Below are positions 25,045 through 38,480 of a stretch of 64,000 bases of DNA, one piece after another (the stretch's first letter is position 1; every line of letters begins with the position of its first letter). The translations under genes and the position numbers were made by a program. This stretch comes from Chrysoperla carnea (Eukaryota > Arthropoda > Insecta > Neuroptera > Chrysopidae), in contig NC_058338.1 of assembly GCF_905475395.1 (NCBI RefSeq), positions 7,206,935 to 7,270,934 of the forward strand. Reading direction: 5' to 3'. The notes below the pieces were generated by a model. It was given only the letters and a program-made list of their open reading frames with translations. It did no database searches and had not been told where the DNA came from.

Positions 25045-25374
25045 ATATACCATGTGTGTTTGTACCATCTAGGCATATACATATCTGTAGTAGGACAGAA
25101 TACATCCGTTATTAATGCATCTAAGTGAGAGGTATTATTTACATGTATTGAACATTAGTTGGAAGACGCTTGGACAGTGGGAGTTTTTTAGTTACAGATA
25201 ACTAGTAAGTTCATCAATCATCCACTGCATACAACAGAAGATCTGTCGTATCGTATCTGTAGTCATACAAAACATGTATATAATACCTCTCGCTTAGATG
25301 CATTACTAAACGGATGTATTCTGTCATACTACAGATATGTATATGCCTAGATGGTACAAACACACATGGTATAC
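25045..25374. mobile_element. Foldback element with arms of about 100 bp
   Basis: The left arm (about 25045-25146) contains ACCATGTGTGTTTGTACCAT, GGCATATACATATCTGTAG and GAGGTATTATTTACATGT. The right arm (about 25273-25374) is its reverse complement with few differences. The spacer is about 125 bp without coding capacity. Such long arms fit a foldback or hairpin MITE; target-site duplication could not be identified. Confidence 0.85.
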
Positions 25375-26004
25375 TTGATGGATATTTGATATTTGCTTTT
25401 TATATTTTGTTTATGCTAGAACGATAAAAATTAGATTGTTCAAGTATCAGTCATGAATTTTGAACCTTTTTTGCATTTGTGCACCAACCGCCTTAAATTA
25501 CAAAATGTAATAAATTAAATCCAAATGTATAGAAGAAGGAATATCTAATTTTAAAGAATGTAAACTAATTTGTTCATCTAAGTTAACTACATGTAAGTAT
25601 ATTATGAAGTGTATACCTATTATTTATATATTTTTTTAATTCTTTATTTTTATTATTATAATTATTTATTTGTTTATTATTTAATATTTCATAAGAATTT
25701 AATAATATGATGATTGTTACAAATGATTGTTAATTAAGTTAAAAAAAAACAATTATGAATTTTTAAATCAACAAATTATTTATTATATTAATAATAAATA
25801 ATAGTTTAAGTGTTGGCTACGATAGACAAAAGAAACGAGAATCAGTTCTACAGTTTCATTCAAATTCATTCGGTGGTTTTTACGTGAAAGCGTAACAAAC
25901 AAACAAACACATAAAATATATCGGAATAGCAAATTGGTTCGGATTTGATAGAATGATTTAAACAACCCGTTATAATCGGGATTTGAAGAAAATGGGTATG
26001 GGTA
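25375..26004. other. No gene seen
   Basis: AT-rich sequence with no exon, RNA or clear repeat. Confidence 0.4.
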
Positions 26005-26818
26005 TGGGTATGGAGGTTAGCGGGTTATGCTCGAGTATCGGGCCTCGAAGCAATGGTTCAGAGCACCTTGCCAAATAGACCCTTGTACTCTATCCCCGCT
26101 ACGTTTTTCAGTGGCTATTATAACCAACTGATGTACTGAAACCCAGGATCTGTCTAGCGCTGAGTTTCCCAATTTCTTCTAGTTCGACTATGGCCGGACC
26201 TAACCATTTCCTTCGCTGCTGTATGAGCGCCGGGCAGTAACAGAGAAAGTGGATCGATGTTTCTTCTGAATTTTCTCCGCATCTGTCGCACGCGGGAGAT
26301 TGTCTTTTTCCAATCTGATGTTGGAACTTGTTCAGGTTATCATGCCCTGTGAGTAACTCTAAGATGACTCTAATATCAGCTCTGCTTAGTTTCAAGATCT
26401 CCTCGGCTCTGTTACCGAGCGAGTTTCCTTCACCTAACAGGCTTTTGGCGATTCGCCCTCCCTCGTAGCTGGTCCATGCCTTTAATTGTTGGTTTGCAGA
26501 TTATCTCCTAATCTGTTGAGACCTTCTTGGTATGGCATCCTCGTTTGGCCAGCTTGTCTGCTCTCTCATTACCGGTCCAACCAGAGTGTTCGGGGATCCA
26601 GGTAATATTGACTTTATTGTGACTCGCCAGGTTGTTTAGACTGTTTCTAGTCTCCTTGACGTTTCACGATGACACTGTACAGTTTGCATCATCCTTCATT
26701 TACAATCACATCATCCTTCAAATTGGCCAATTGGAGGTGGTCAGCACATCTCATGATGGCTACCAGATCTGCCTGGAATACAGTATTGTAACTGTCAATC
26801 GGCCAGAATATTGATCAT
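26005..26818 (-). mobile_element. LINE ORF2 C-terminal fragment (RNase H end)
   Basis: Read on the minus strand, the 5' part includes the RNase H phrase TWIPGHSGWTGNERADKLAK. The 3' part, open at 26395-26108, has RADIRVILELLTGHDNLNKF and then CDRCGENSEETSIHFLCYCP, the C-terminal Cys/His motif of Jockey/R1-type LINEs. Between them frames are broken and the segment upstream of the RNase H motif is scrambled. The DNA matches 40385-40745 (minus, 3' end) and 62898-63533 (plus, RNase H part), so three remnants of one family are present. The fragment is dead. Confidence 0.88.
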
Positions 26819-27811
26819 AATTATTTTTCTTGCTAAGTGCACAAAAAAGAAAGAATATGTTTTTAGTTGTTTTTTTTTTTAAAGAAAAATAGTTATAACA
26901 ACAAAATGAAGATCACATTTATGGCAAGGCGATCGTATTTTTTAGATATATTTTGGAAATGATTCTATTGGTTCATTATCTAAAGATAGAATGGCTGAAT
27001 TATTGGCAAATGTAGCTAAAGGATTTTTTTAATGACTGGTTGATTCATTCTATATATCAGATTTATAGCTGGACCTATGATACTAACCTGTGGTACTGCA
27101 CCAGATTGAATCATAAATTATTCGATTTCTCTTCTAAGCATGTGTTTAAAATACAGTGATACCATGTACTTGGAATTTACACTGTTTCTTCAAAAATGGG
27201 TCCTCACCATGTCCATCGAATGTATCATTACAATCCTTACTCTTCGAGTAAAAATCGATTGCCTGTCATTTGATACATGACTTTTACGCTTAAATTTAAA
27301 ATTGATGGTTTCAAGAATAATAGAAAAATTTTCAATCATTGCAAAATATTTATATGCTTTAAATTGTTCAGGGATATTACTTAACCGAGTAAAAAAAATG
27401 GGTTCACGACATTTGTTCTTAAGAATGTGAACTTATGGTACCACTTTCATACCATACCAGAATTAAAATGTACCAAGGTTAAACTTATTTGAAAAGATCA
27501 TTTCTTTTTGATGTTTTTATGACAACAAAAAATATGTTATACAATTTATATTGTGTTCATCATCATTAAAAATTTGATTCCTAGTCTTCCACACAACCTC
27601 TATATGCAAAACCGATCTTACATAGAAAGAAGTTCCACTAAAATCTATCCTAGTATGTAATTTTGCTCAATTGACAGAATTTGAAAAGCTCGTGATGTTC
27701 CCCATCAAACTTTACAGATGTTTGAGTTACTTTTTGATTCGTTAACTTTAAAACGAGCAATTATAGACATTATAGAATTAAAAAGCCCATTTTATATATA
27801 TCAAATATGGT
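26819..27811. other. No gene seen
   Basis: No reading frame or repeat is recognisable. Confidence 0.4.
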
Positions 27812-28097
27812 GGAAGCGACGGGAATATCATGTTATATTTTCTCTCTGCTTTCATCGTCTCTTTCATCGATGATTGTAGATAATGCAATAATTTGTTTAC
27901 GATTATTTCAATTTCAGTTAAAATATTTCCAAAAAGGAAGCGACGGGAATATCAGGTTATATTTGCTCTCTGCTTTCATCGTCTCTTTCATCGATGATTG
28001 TAGATAATGCAATAATTTGTTTACGATACATTATAAAAACACAAGCTCAATGTTTCAATTCAAATATTTCAATTTCAGTTAAAATATTTCCAAAAAT
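27812..28097 (+). repeat. Tandem duplication, 124-bp unit
   Basis: The stretch beginning GGAAGCGACGGGAATATCA at 27812 repeats at 27936 almost without change through TTTGTTTACGAT. The trailing AATTTCAGTTAAAATATTTC also occurs after each unit, with about 36 extra bases in the second. The open frame at 27807-28007 is the translation of this duplication and has no recognisable product. Confidence 0.9.
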
Positions 28098-28154
28098 TTG
28101 TCCCAAAAAAATGATAGCTCTCTAAGTATCCTTTTCATCTCATCTGATGTCCTT

Positions 28155-28378
28155 GACCATCCCTTTGATATTGATTTAAGAAGGAGTGTTATAAGTTTAA
28201 AGTGTTTATCTGTCTGTTTGTGTGTTTCTCAGTGGCATCGTAGCCCCCTAAACGGTCGAACCGACTTGATTAAGAACATTTTGTAGCTAAGTTTCCAAAA
28301 ATTGGTTTACAAGGAATTAATAGCATTTGTCGGGCGGTTTTTTAAATTTTGTAAATTTCACTTGTATATAGAGGTAAC
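28155..28378 (+). repeat. CTGTCTG dispersed repeat, copy 2
   Basis: The block contains GGAGTGTTATAAGTTTAAAG, CTGTCTGTTTGTGTG, GGCATCGTAGCCCCCTAAAC and ends in TTTTGTAAATTTCACTTGT, the 3' end shared with the copies at 38.47 and 50.0 kb. The internal part is diverged. Confidence 0.75.
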
Positions 28379-29654
28379 AATTGTAACTAATATAATGTAA
28401 TAATATATTTTAGTATATAATGTAATGTAATTTAGTAATGTTAATGTTAATATGATTATAAAGATGATTAATAATCATAAAAAATGTATTATTTGTATTT
28501 GAATGATATGCGTAATTTATTTATTTCACATTTTTTATATTTATAATTGTAAATAATTATTATTTTACAATTATTATTACAAAAAAAAAAATATGTAATC
28601 AATTTTACTTTACAAAATATCTAAGTATTTATAAATATAATGGCAATTATTTTTATCTGTACAATCTCAATGAACGGGAGTTTACCAGTAGCTTTATTCA
28701 TGGTAAGGACAATAAAATCGATGTCAGCGCTTCCAGTGAAAAATTTTGGCGATAAAGAAGGCTGTTATGACTAATTTGCAAATCTTCACATGTTAATGTT
28801 ATAGAAAAAGTCTAATTAAAATTATTGAAAAACACTAATTAATTAAACTGAATGCATTAAAAATTGTGAGACAATAATATTAAATTTCAAAGCGTGGGTC
28901 AATGTAAGTCATAAATGCAATCCATACAATTCTATATGCATCCATACAATTTTATAATTAAAGTAGTGTATCGTTACAATGGAAATGCCTCCAATAAAAC
29001 TCTCACACGGTGGGACAAGTCTGGTTTAATTTTCTAGTCCAATTCGTAGCGCCGGAGCTGCGTTTTCTAAGCAAATTCCCTCGAATATTACGTTTTTAAT
29101 TTTTCAAGAATTTTTATTTCGAAAACCCAGTGCCTAAAAGAAAATCACAAGAGTACTTTTTTGCTAAAAACTTATTAAAAAATACAAAAATATTTTTTTA
29201 TTTTGAACAAATTCAAAATTTTGTAATTTGCGGAAATTTGTAGTAAAGAGATTATATCTCGACAATCTGATATCTGGTCTTATATGAATCTAGATTTTCA
29301 GACAACAGAATACAGAACAAGTGAATCTGGATGCAAGTATCTAGAATATCAAAGCGAACTCTTTTTTCTATTTACAAAGAATAAATATTATTAAAAATGA
29401 CTTCATGATTCGTGACAAGAAACAAATTCCACATATCCAAAAAAAAAAGAATCAAATTGAAACCGCTCATCACTTTATGTTTAAAACTCACAAACAAATT
29501 ATGTCTTAATTATTTAATTCACAAAAAAACAATATTTATTTAAAAGAATTTAGTTCATGACTAAAATATTTAACATTTAACACGATCATATCCAAAGTTT
29601 TAAGGTATTATACGGCATTAATCATTTTCTTATACTGAGTGGCTAAATATACTT
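28379..29654. other. No gene; AT-rich
   Basis: Nothing but AT-rich spacer is visible; tandem-like TAATGTAA phrases occur at about 28390-28450. Confidence 0.4.
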
Positions 29655-31262
29655 ATAGTAGGATTACATACTTGGTTTATCAAAATTGGATAAAATTTGG
29701 ATGTGATAGAGCAAAATTAAATTTTTTGGATTCTGATGACGTCATAAAGTTAAAAAATTCAATTTTTTGATAACTCAGGCAAATTTGGTCCGATCTTATT
29801 GGAATTTTTTTTGAAATCAACTAATTTTGGGTCATTCTTTACAGCTGTGATGTCAGTTTTTTGCTAGCTATCACATATGTGCCTAATTCCAGGACCAGAC
29901 CTCCACAATCTTGAAACCTAATAGAGCTAGATTAATTTTGACCATAAATTTGAAAAGTATGACCCAAATTTAGTAGAATTACATACTCGGTTTATTAAAA
30001 TTGGCTAAAATTTGGATGTGATAGAGCAAAATTAAATTTTTTTTGATTTTGATGACGTCATAAAGTTAAAAAATTCGATTTTTTTGATAACACAAGCAAA
30101 TTTGAACCGATCTCATTGCAATTTTTTTTGAAACCCACTATTTTTGGGTCATTCGTTTCAGCTGTGATGTCAGTTTTTCGCTAGCTATCACTTATGTTCT
30201 TAATTCCGGGACCGGGCTCCACATTCTTGAAACTTATTAGAGCTAGGTTAATTTTGATGACAAATTTGAAAAGTATGACCCAAATTTAGTAGAAGTACAT
30301 ACTTAGTTTATCAAAATTGGATAAAATTTGGATATGATAGAGCCAAATTAAATTTTTTGTTTTAAACCCAACTCAACCCAACATAACAGTTAAAAAATAT
30401 ATAATTTCGGTATAAAAATTCGATTTTTTTGATAACACAGGCAATTTTTATCCGATCTTATTGGAATTTTTTTTGAAACCCACTAATTTTGGGTCATTCT
30501 TTTCAGCTGTGATGTCAGTTTTTCGCTAGCTATAACATATGTGCTTAATTCCTTAACCAGGCCTCCACATGCTTGAAATCTAATAGAGCTAGGTTAATTT
30601 TGATCATAAATTTGAAAATTATGGCGCAAATTTAGTAGGATTACATACTTTGTTTATCAAAATTGGATAAAATTTGGATGTGATAGAGCAAAATTAAATT
30701 TTTTGGATTCTGATGACGTCATAAAGTTCAAAAATTCGATTTTTTTGATAACACAGGCAATTTTTATCCGATCTTATTGGAATTTTTTTTGAAACCCACT
30801 AATTTTGGGTCATTCTTTTCAGCTGTGATGTCAGTTTTTCGCTAGCTATAACATATGTGCTTAATTCCTTAACCAGGCCTCCACATGCTTGAAATCTAAT
30901 AGAGCTAGGTTAATTTTGATCATAAATTTGAAAATTATGGCGCAAATTTAGTAGGATTACATACTTTGTTTATCAAAATTGGATAAAATTTGGATGTGAT
31001 AGAGCAAAATTAAATTTTTTGGATTCTGATGACGTCATAAAGTTCAAAAATTCGATTTTTTTGATAACACAGGCAATTTTTATCCGATCTTATTGGAATT
31101 TTTTTTGAAACCCACTAATTTTGGGTCATTCTTTTCAGTTGTGATGTCAGTTTTTCGCTAGCTATCACTTATGTTCTTAATTCCGGGACCGGGACTCCAC
31201 AATCTTGAAACCTAATAGAGCTAGATTAATTTTGACCATAAATTTGAAAAGTATGGCCCTTT
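29655..31262 (+). repeat. Tandem array, five units of about 316 bp
   Basis: Units can be phased on the phrase TTTATCAAAATTGGATAAAA: landmarks at 29671, 29986, 30302, 30648 and 30964. Spacings are 315, 316, 346 and 316; the third unit is longer by about 30 bases because of an insertion containing AACCCAACTCAACCCAACAT. Units 4 and 5 are almost identical, so amplification was recent. Each unit contains GATGACGTCATAAAGTT, TTTTTTTTGAAACCCACTA and AGCTGTGATGTCAGTTTTT. Solitary relatives lie at 36560-36960 and 57480-58060. It is non-coding satellite-like DNA. Confidence 0.93.
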
Positions 31263-34079
31263 ATTTTGCAAGAATACTATTATTCCAAATTCAATGTTTT
31301 TTTCAAACGATTTTTACATTAGGGTAGCTAAATTTGAATCGTTATTCAACAACTAAATATTCGAAAAATGTAAATTTTAAAAACTATTCCAAAGTTTTAA
31401 GTTTTCGATACGGTCGGCAGTGCTCATAGCTACGTTCAAGAAAATCTGTATGATGTTATTAAAATTTGTAACTTTTACTTGTTAAATATATTCTTTATTT
31501 TGTGGACCAACCTGTAAATTAAGAAAAAAAAAATAGTAATACGTAAAAATATTGTCTTAAATCATATAATTTTTTGTGTGTGTAATTATGAATTTATATA
31601 TCATCTTTATAGAAACATATTAGTTCTATTTATATGCCTAACGGCAAGGATTATATTTATAAGTATATTATAAAGAGAATTGCAAGTTTAAAGACTTTAC
31701 AAAAAAAAAGTTATTCGGACGAGAAATCGACGAATAATGAATGGTATGATTAATTATATGAGTATATAAATGCAAGGTCTTCGAACTAATAAAATAAATA
31801 TTTCAAATTTTACTGTAGGATGAAAGATGTTTTGTTTCTTTTATGTAATTAAAAATTTAGCTTTGTAAATTGCAATGTTGAATAGTTATGGAATCAGGAA
31901 TTTACTATTGAAACGACGTTAACGTGGTTGTCTAGGAAAAGCGTTCTGATAGAAATCGTTACGTGAAAAAATTATATGCTTTGCGTTGTGCGTGTGACAC
32001 GTGTAAGCCCTGCTGTGATTTCATAGCGGTATGAGTCATAGACCATCAATTAGTTCAGTGTAGACAGCTGGGTATAATACATACGTGGATAATAAGTATT
32101 TATATTTATTATAATCAGATGTCTATGAATATATCTGTCAAATTTATTTGTGTTATTTCGTATAGTGATACCCATATTACGCCATCATAATTTAAGTTTT
32201 TGGCAAGAAAGCGTGTGTATTTTTCCGAAATAAATTTTTGGTGGCTTTTTATTAGCAAAATCAACATTTTGAAGTACTTTTTCAAAAATAATGGAATATT
32301 CTATTGAAGAGTCATATAAGGAAGTCCCTAAAGAGCCGAAAATATCATGTAAACGAAACATTGATAAAAGTTTAGGAATTGTAATTGTGAATCTGTTGTG
32401 ATTTATCGCTTAGATTAACAAAAACAAAAAGTGAATTAATCTGAATTGATTAAATCACAATTTTTCAGAAAATATCATTAGATATAATGGGAATTTTTTG
32501 ATCAAGGGCAGCATATCATCTACTCTAATAAAACAACTTTCAAATTCATAATAGTTATAGTAAGTAATGATTCTTCTTCTTCAATTATACGTGGGGTATA
32601 AACTTCACAAGTATCCGGGTAGTAGATATATTTTTGGATATATATAGGTTGTTCGCGAATGTGCGCTAGTTCCAAAGTTATCCTTTTACATCTTAACATA
32701 TTTCGAAATCGTTCTAAATGTCATTTTTAGCTCTCGGTTTACGTAGAGCTAAGTAGGAGTGTTGGGCTGTTAACCAATGACTATTAGCTTTCCAAATGTT
32801 ACATAATAAAGGGCACTTTTAAAAACACATCAATATAGAATTTTAATGGTAAAAATGCAAAATTTAACGTAATTTTTTGGGAACGTCTGACACACAGACT
32901 GTTCTTCTGTGTTATTTTATGTTACCCACGATATTTTTTCACAACCACCTAGTAACAAATCTTTTCTTCTAGGTCACCTTATATTTTGTAAAATAAATTG
33001 CGTGGACTAAAAGCAAACTCTTCCTTGTTTTAAGAGATGTATCAGAATGAACGATCTATAAATTATATGAAACAAAATGTAAAAAATTAGTCCTTGATGA
33101 GTTGTCTTAATTGAGATATAAATATTCTTGAAAAAAATTATTATTTATTTATTTTTTATTAAACTATTTATTTATTTTTTATTAAATGATATGTGAATTC
33201 AAATCAACTGCAAACAGATAATTATTTTTTAATAATTTTATAGATAAATTATTAATTTTTTGTTGCTAGCAAAACGTAAAACGCAAATAACATACCACAA
33301 AAGTTGCTTGTCATCGCGTTTTGCGATTTTAGTTTTTTTTTTTTTTGTAGGATTTTACTGGCGTAAGTTTACAAGGTTGAAAATTGTATTACGAAGATAT
33401 TTTGTTTAAGGGATTCCACTGGGACCTTTCATTTTCGTCGTTTTAACCCATGTCGTTATAGTTGATTTTGACTATATAAATAAATAATAAATCTAAATTA
33501 AACCACAAAGAAGTGATTTAATTAATTACAGAAATGATTTGTAATATGTTGTAATAATCATCTTCTAATAAAAAAAAAAAAAAAAAACAGTTTCTCTATA
33601 AAGTCTGTAATCGAAGTGTATTTTATTTTCTCATGATAAATTCCATGAACCAATCAGAAGATCTCTATTCAGACCTATATATAAATAATTATATTGTATT
33701 GAATTACAAAGTGTTAGATGTGTTACAATTATAAATTTACAATGTAATAAGACTGACTCTATTAATTATATTATGTTTTTAATAGTCTTTATTTAAATAA
33801 GTATTCTCTGTAAATGTAATAAAAATATTACTAAAAGAAATAAATTATAATTAGGTGAAAGAAATGACATTATTGTATTATTCAACCCATAAATACTGGC
33901 ATGCGGTGTTGACTTTAAATAAAGTTGATCAAGAAAAACTCTAAAAAAAATTTAATATCACTAAGTGAAAGCGGAAGCTTTCTACATATTTATCATGGTA
34001 GGCGAAAATTTTTGCGAAATAATTCTCTGTCTAATTATGATTTTACAAACCCTTCATCAGATTTTTTTCAAAAAATTAT
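31263..34079. other. No supported gene
   Basis: At 32050 an arthropod-initiator-like TTCAGT occurs, and a 37-codon frame starts at 32291 (MEYSIEESYKEVPKEPK), but no downstream exon supports a gene. Long A runs occur near 33560 and a T run near 33330. The frame at 33925-34107 is unrecognised. Confidence 0.35.
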
Positions 34080-34581
34080 TTTAAGGAGATATGCAAAGAT
34101 TGAATAATCCTATGTCATCGGGCTTTTTATTATTATTTTATAATTCAAATATAATTTCTGAAAAAATGATGGATGATATACGTTATCCTTTTCAATTGGA
34201 TATTTCTATACCAAAAAATATAGAGAGTGTGATAAAAAATTATCTAAAATATTTAGACAATCTTGTCCTTTAAAATAATACCATAAAAAGACAAGATTGC
34301 GGTGATATAAAAACAAAATTTTAATTTAATTATGAGTTCATTGAAGATCCGTCATTTGATGAACAGAGACGAATATAGTTAGAGAATTGATGATTGAAGA
34401 GCGATATCTATATTATCAAATTTATAAGCATCACCTGTACACAATATATTATATATTTTTGTAGTTGCGTGGCATTGTAATGCTAAAAATAACACATTAT
34501 TTGACTACAAAGAATGTATTTGGTTTATATGCATGTACCGTGCAATAAACCAAAACTTTTTTACAATACTGTAGGGATACA
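34080..34581 (+). repeat. Dispersed element X, copy 2 (with ORF remnant)
   Basis: The right part matches copy 1 at 17.9 kb. The left part contains an open frame at 34091-34273 that includes MSSGFLLLFYNSNI, RYPFQLDISIPKNIES and VIKNYLKYLDNLVL. The minus-strand copy at 39.7-39.9 kb encodes a related but broken string (GFLLLFY, GYPFQLDVSI, SVIKNYLKYLDNLV). The shared frame suggests that the element carries the tail of a former coding sequence. I do not recognise the protein. Confidence 0.7.
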
Positions 34582-36519
34582 ATCACGTCAACGTATAAGC
34601 TCAATCAATAACATTTCAAAAATTCAGATTTTTGTTTATCCATATTTACCTTAATTAATAATCGATCAATTTTAATTGAACATTTTTTATAACAAAATTC
34701 GACGATACAGTTGAGCGATTGGATTTAGGAGTAATTAATAATTTTCATTACTTTATGAATTTCAAGAACTCTTGAAATTAGCAACAACTTGAATGAATCT
34801 TTTTCACTTCATTTCTTTTTCACTTCATTTCTTTTTCACACCGTTTCGAATCACGTATTTATGACAATTGCCTATTTTATTAATAATTAATCTTTATGCA
34901 TAAATCTTAAAATTAAATTTAAAGAATTGATTGCTAATGAAAGGTTAATAAAAATGCAGTTATCTCAATATTTTAAGTTTATGTTCTCAAATAAATCAAT
35001 CTTCCGTATTTTAATTAATTTTATTTATAACAAACCGCAGGTGTTTAAGAGGTGTATTTGCTAACGTTCAACGATGCTCACTTTAAATGAATTGTGTAAT
35101 CATTTTTCGTATCATCTTGTTTTAGAACATCAAGATGGTTTGTTTTACAAAAAACGATAGTAAAATATTATACCTGTTTAGTATTTGCTACCAACGCTAT
35201 AATGAGACCCATTTCGTAATTTTTTCCCACAAGAAAATGTATTTTAACTTAATAACAATAAAAATGCATTTTAATTTTCGATATGGAATCCTAACTTTTT
35301 TTAAAATAAAATGCAACCCATGTTAAATGGGAATAACATTGCATTCTGAAGGTGAAAAAATCGATTAAGAAGTGAGCTCAAAAATGACGGTTTGTATATA
35401 TTTTCATAGAAACTTTCAACCCTATTTCATCCCGAAAAATTTTATCATTAGCGATTTAGGCTAGGCGGTTTGTTTCTGTTAAATCAACAAGATTCTTGCC
35501 ATATCACCTCTACTAAAAATTATCGTCTAAATATGTGGTAATTTGAAATTTTTATTGAAACTTTTTTAAGTGTTATTTTAAACATATAATACTAGTAGTA
35601 GCAATTATAACTTATATTTTCCCACAATTCTCTCATGCGGTACGTGTTAAATATATCAATTTTAATCGCAATTATCTCATAAACAGTGTATAGTAAATCG
35701 CCTTCAAATTTTAACATGACATGTGTATTGTAAATTTTTCCAATTTTTGTAAATTTCTCAATATATTATTGCAATTGCAGAGCAACTATCTTAAATTAGT
35801 ACATGAAGAAATTAATTGATCATTAGTATTTCTATCGAATCCCTTGTTATCTGAGATTTCCTGGGTTTTAATGGAATGGTAAGATCCTATTATGTTTTTT
35901 ACCCTTTCAAGTATAATATCTCATAAATAGTGTAGTAAATCGCCTTCAAATTTTATTCCAGTTATCCGAGTTATCCAGTTATAATTCCAGTTATCCGAGA
36001 TTCCATGCTTTATGATGAATTCTGGGTTAGTAAGACTCTTTATTTGATTTACTTTCAGGGAGTTTTTCAAGTATGAAATAGTTTGATTCTAAAAAAAAAA
36101 TGATTAACATTTTTGAAAGTTTTCTCCTATTTTGAAATTTTATCAAACTATAAAGTATTTCAAAATACTCATCATCTTTGATTAATCTATTTCTTCTGTG
36201 ACCTTGAATTATTCATTTTACAAAGAACAAAAATGTGTAAAATTACTTTTTTTTTTATTATTTATAACGAAAGAGTAAAAGTATAATATTAAATTATGAT
36301 AATGGGTTCAAGAATATGTAATGTTGAGATATTTCTATGATGCTTCATTAATATAGATGTGTGTCCAGCTCTCGAAATAAGATTATGATTCTGATAAGGA
36401 TGCTTATTTGTCATATCATATCGATTAATTGTTCTTTCAAATCCACAATTTTTTTTATATATGTATCACTTTTGCGCCAGCGATTGCAGTGATGCCAAAA
36501 GGTCGTTAATATCCCCTCT
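34582..36519. other. No gene; small direct repeat
   Basis: The phrase GTAAATCGCCTTCAAATTTT occurs at about 35694 and 35935, each preceded by TATCTCATAAA, a direct repeat with a period near 241 bp. At 34800-34845 a short TTTTTCACTTCATTTC unit repeats in tandem. No exon is seen. Confidence 0.4.
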
Positions 36520-36960
36520 TGTGCCAAATGTGGACACCATGGTGGTGCATTTTTGAAAATTATTTATAATTCGTTAAATTTGGACATAAATTTGAAAAAT
36601 ATGACTCAAATTTAGTAGGATTGCATACTTGGTTGGTTAAAATTGGATAAAATTTGGGAGTGATAGAGCAAAATCAATTTTTTTTGGATTTTGATGACGT
36701 AATAGAGTTCAAAAAATCAATTTTTTTGATATGTTGGCCAAATTTGATCGGTTTGAAGTGAAATTTTTTTTGAAACCCACAAATTTTTGGTCACTCTTTC
36801 CATTTCTTGTGCCAGAAGATCGTGAATATCACCTTTTGTGTCAAATATGGAAACCATGATTGAAAATTATATGTAATTCGTTAAATTTGGTCGTAAATTT
36901 AAAAAATATGACAAAAATTAAGTGGGATTACATAGTTGGCTCGTCAGATCAGTGTCTAGC
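36520..36960 (+). repeat. Diverged relatives of the 316-bp repeat
   Basis: AAATTTAGTAGGATTGCATA, AAAATTGGATAAAATTTGG and GATTTTGATGACGTAATAG recur from the 29.7-31.3 kb array. GTCCAGCTCTCGAAATAAG-type sequence at 36365 and 36955 brackets the block. Confidence 0.7.
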
Positions 36961-38139
36961 TCTAGAAAAATTGATTGTGATTCCGATTAAGATACTTATC
37001 ATATAATGTCGAATAATTTTTTTTGAAACCCGCTATTTTTGGGATGTATTAAAGGGATGTATTGTAACAACGAAACAAATTCTGATGCAGAGTTTTCTGC
37101 TGATGACGAGTTTTCACGATAATACAAATTTTAAGCATGATCCTAGCATCCATTTTTTATTCGTTCACCAAGTTCAAAAATCATTGACGGTGAAATGTTG
37201 AAGGATACATTCTCATATATAGGTATTACCTATATATAAAAATTTATTTTTCAATTCAAAAGATTTTTATTTAATCTTAAAAGAATTCGTGTAAACTATT
37301 TCAAAAGATATGTAATTAGATTAGATCGAATTGTTATTTAAACAATTTAATCAATTTCGTGATCTTTATTTACTATATCTTGTAAACATTAAATGGTGTT
37401 TATTTAAACATTTTTAATTAAATTTTCAAATGATAAAGACAAAAAAAAAACCGGGTAAAGTCGTATTAAAGTAATGTGTACAGTATTAAAGAAAGAACAC
37501 AAGTAGTTTTTAAAGAAGAATTTTTTCTATTTAAAAATATAAATATGCTAATACATATTATTAAAACATCAATGTGAGACTAAAGTTAAATACTGGAATT
37601 CGAATTTATTACATTTCGTAAAAATATCACTTCCATCATCATTAATTTCATTATTTATTTTAATGAAGTGCAAATCTGATATCACCGGAATACGAAATAG
37701 TACGTTTTGTAGTTAGCCAATCCAAAATTAACTTAATCAAAAGTTGCAGTTTGATGGGGGGGACACCTTGTCTGAAAATTGTAAGCTTTCGGAAAAACAT
37801 GTCGCTACTGCATTAATCGAAAAAACACGCAGAAAAATGCCATAGCCAAAAGTTGTTAAGGCCAATGTATCACCTTGATAACTTTTTCATAAGGAAAGCG
37901 TTATTTCTTTCGATTAAATGCAATAATGACATATTTTCTAAGTTTTCTCTGAAAGCTAACGATTTTCGAAAAATGTTTTAAATAAAAAATGTAACTTTTT
38001 TTTATGAGGATCAACTTTCTAATTAGTATTCTATCTCCCTTAGGATCTAAATTTGCTGTTAAAGAAACCCGAAGAATTTGGCACAATCTGATGTCAGAAC
38101 ATGATGCCTTTCATCAAACTCTGCAAGTTTTGTTTCAGT
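36961..38139. other. No gene seen
   Basis: AT-rich spacer; the minus-strand frame at 37901-38086 has no recognisable product. Confidence 0.4.
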
Positions 38140-38186
38140 TATTTTTAACCCCCGAACTAGAAAAAGAGGTGTTAAAAGTTTGACCG

Positions 38187-38243
<57 letters not shown>

Positions 38244-38480
38244 TCTGTCTGTGGCATCGTAGCGCTTAAACGTATGAACCGATTTTGATTTTTTTGGTTT
38301 TGTTTGAAAGGTAATTTAATAGAGAGTGTTCGTAGCTATGTTTTAAGTGCAAATTAAGGGTTCCGTACACGAAAAAACTAAAAATTGGCGATGATCTTCC
38401 AAATCGGCTCAGTTTGGAAAAGCCCGTCGTAGTCGAAAAATTTGTCGGGGTTTTTTTAAATTTTGTAAATTTCACTTGTT
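38140..38480 (+). repeat. CTGTCTG dispersed repeat, fullest copy, with (TG)n tract
   Basis: The block starts near AAAGAGGTGTTAAAAGTTTG, then has a (TG) microsatellite at about 38191-38236, GTCTGTCTGTGGCATCGTAG, GAACCGATTTTGATTTTTTT, GGGTTCCGTAC and the 3' end TTTTGTAAATTTCACTTGT. This is the most complete of the copies in the window. Confidence 0.85.

Noticed and set aside
29655-31262. Regular array as CRISPR
   Set aside because: Units of about 316 bp are nearly continuous repeats with no unique spacers, and the DNA is insect.
32291-32401. Short frame MEYSIEESYKEV as a gene start
   Set aside because: It has only 37 codons, no following exon, and the upstream initiator-like TTCAGT alone is weak evidence.
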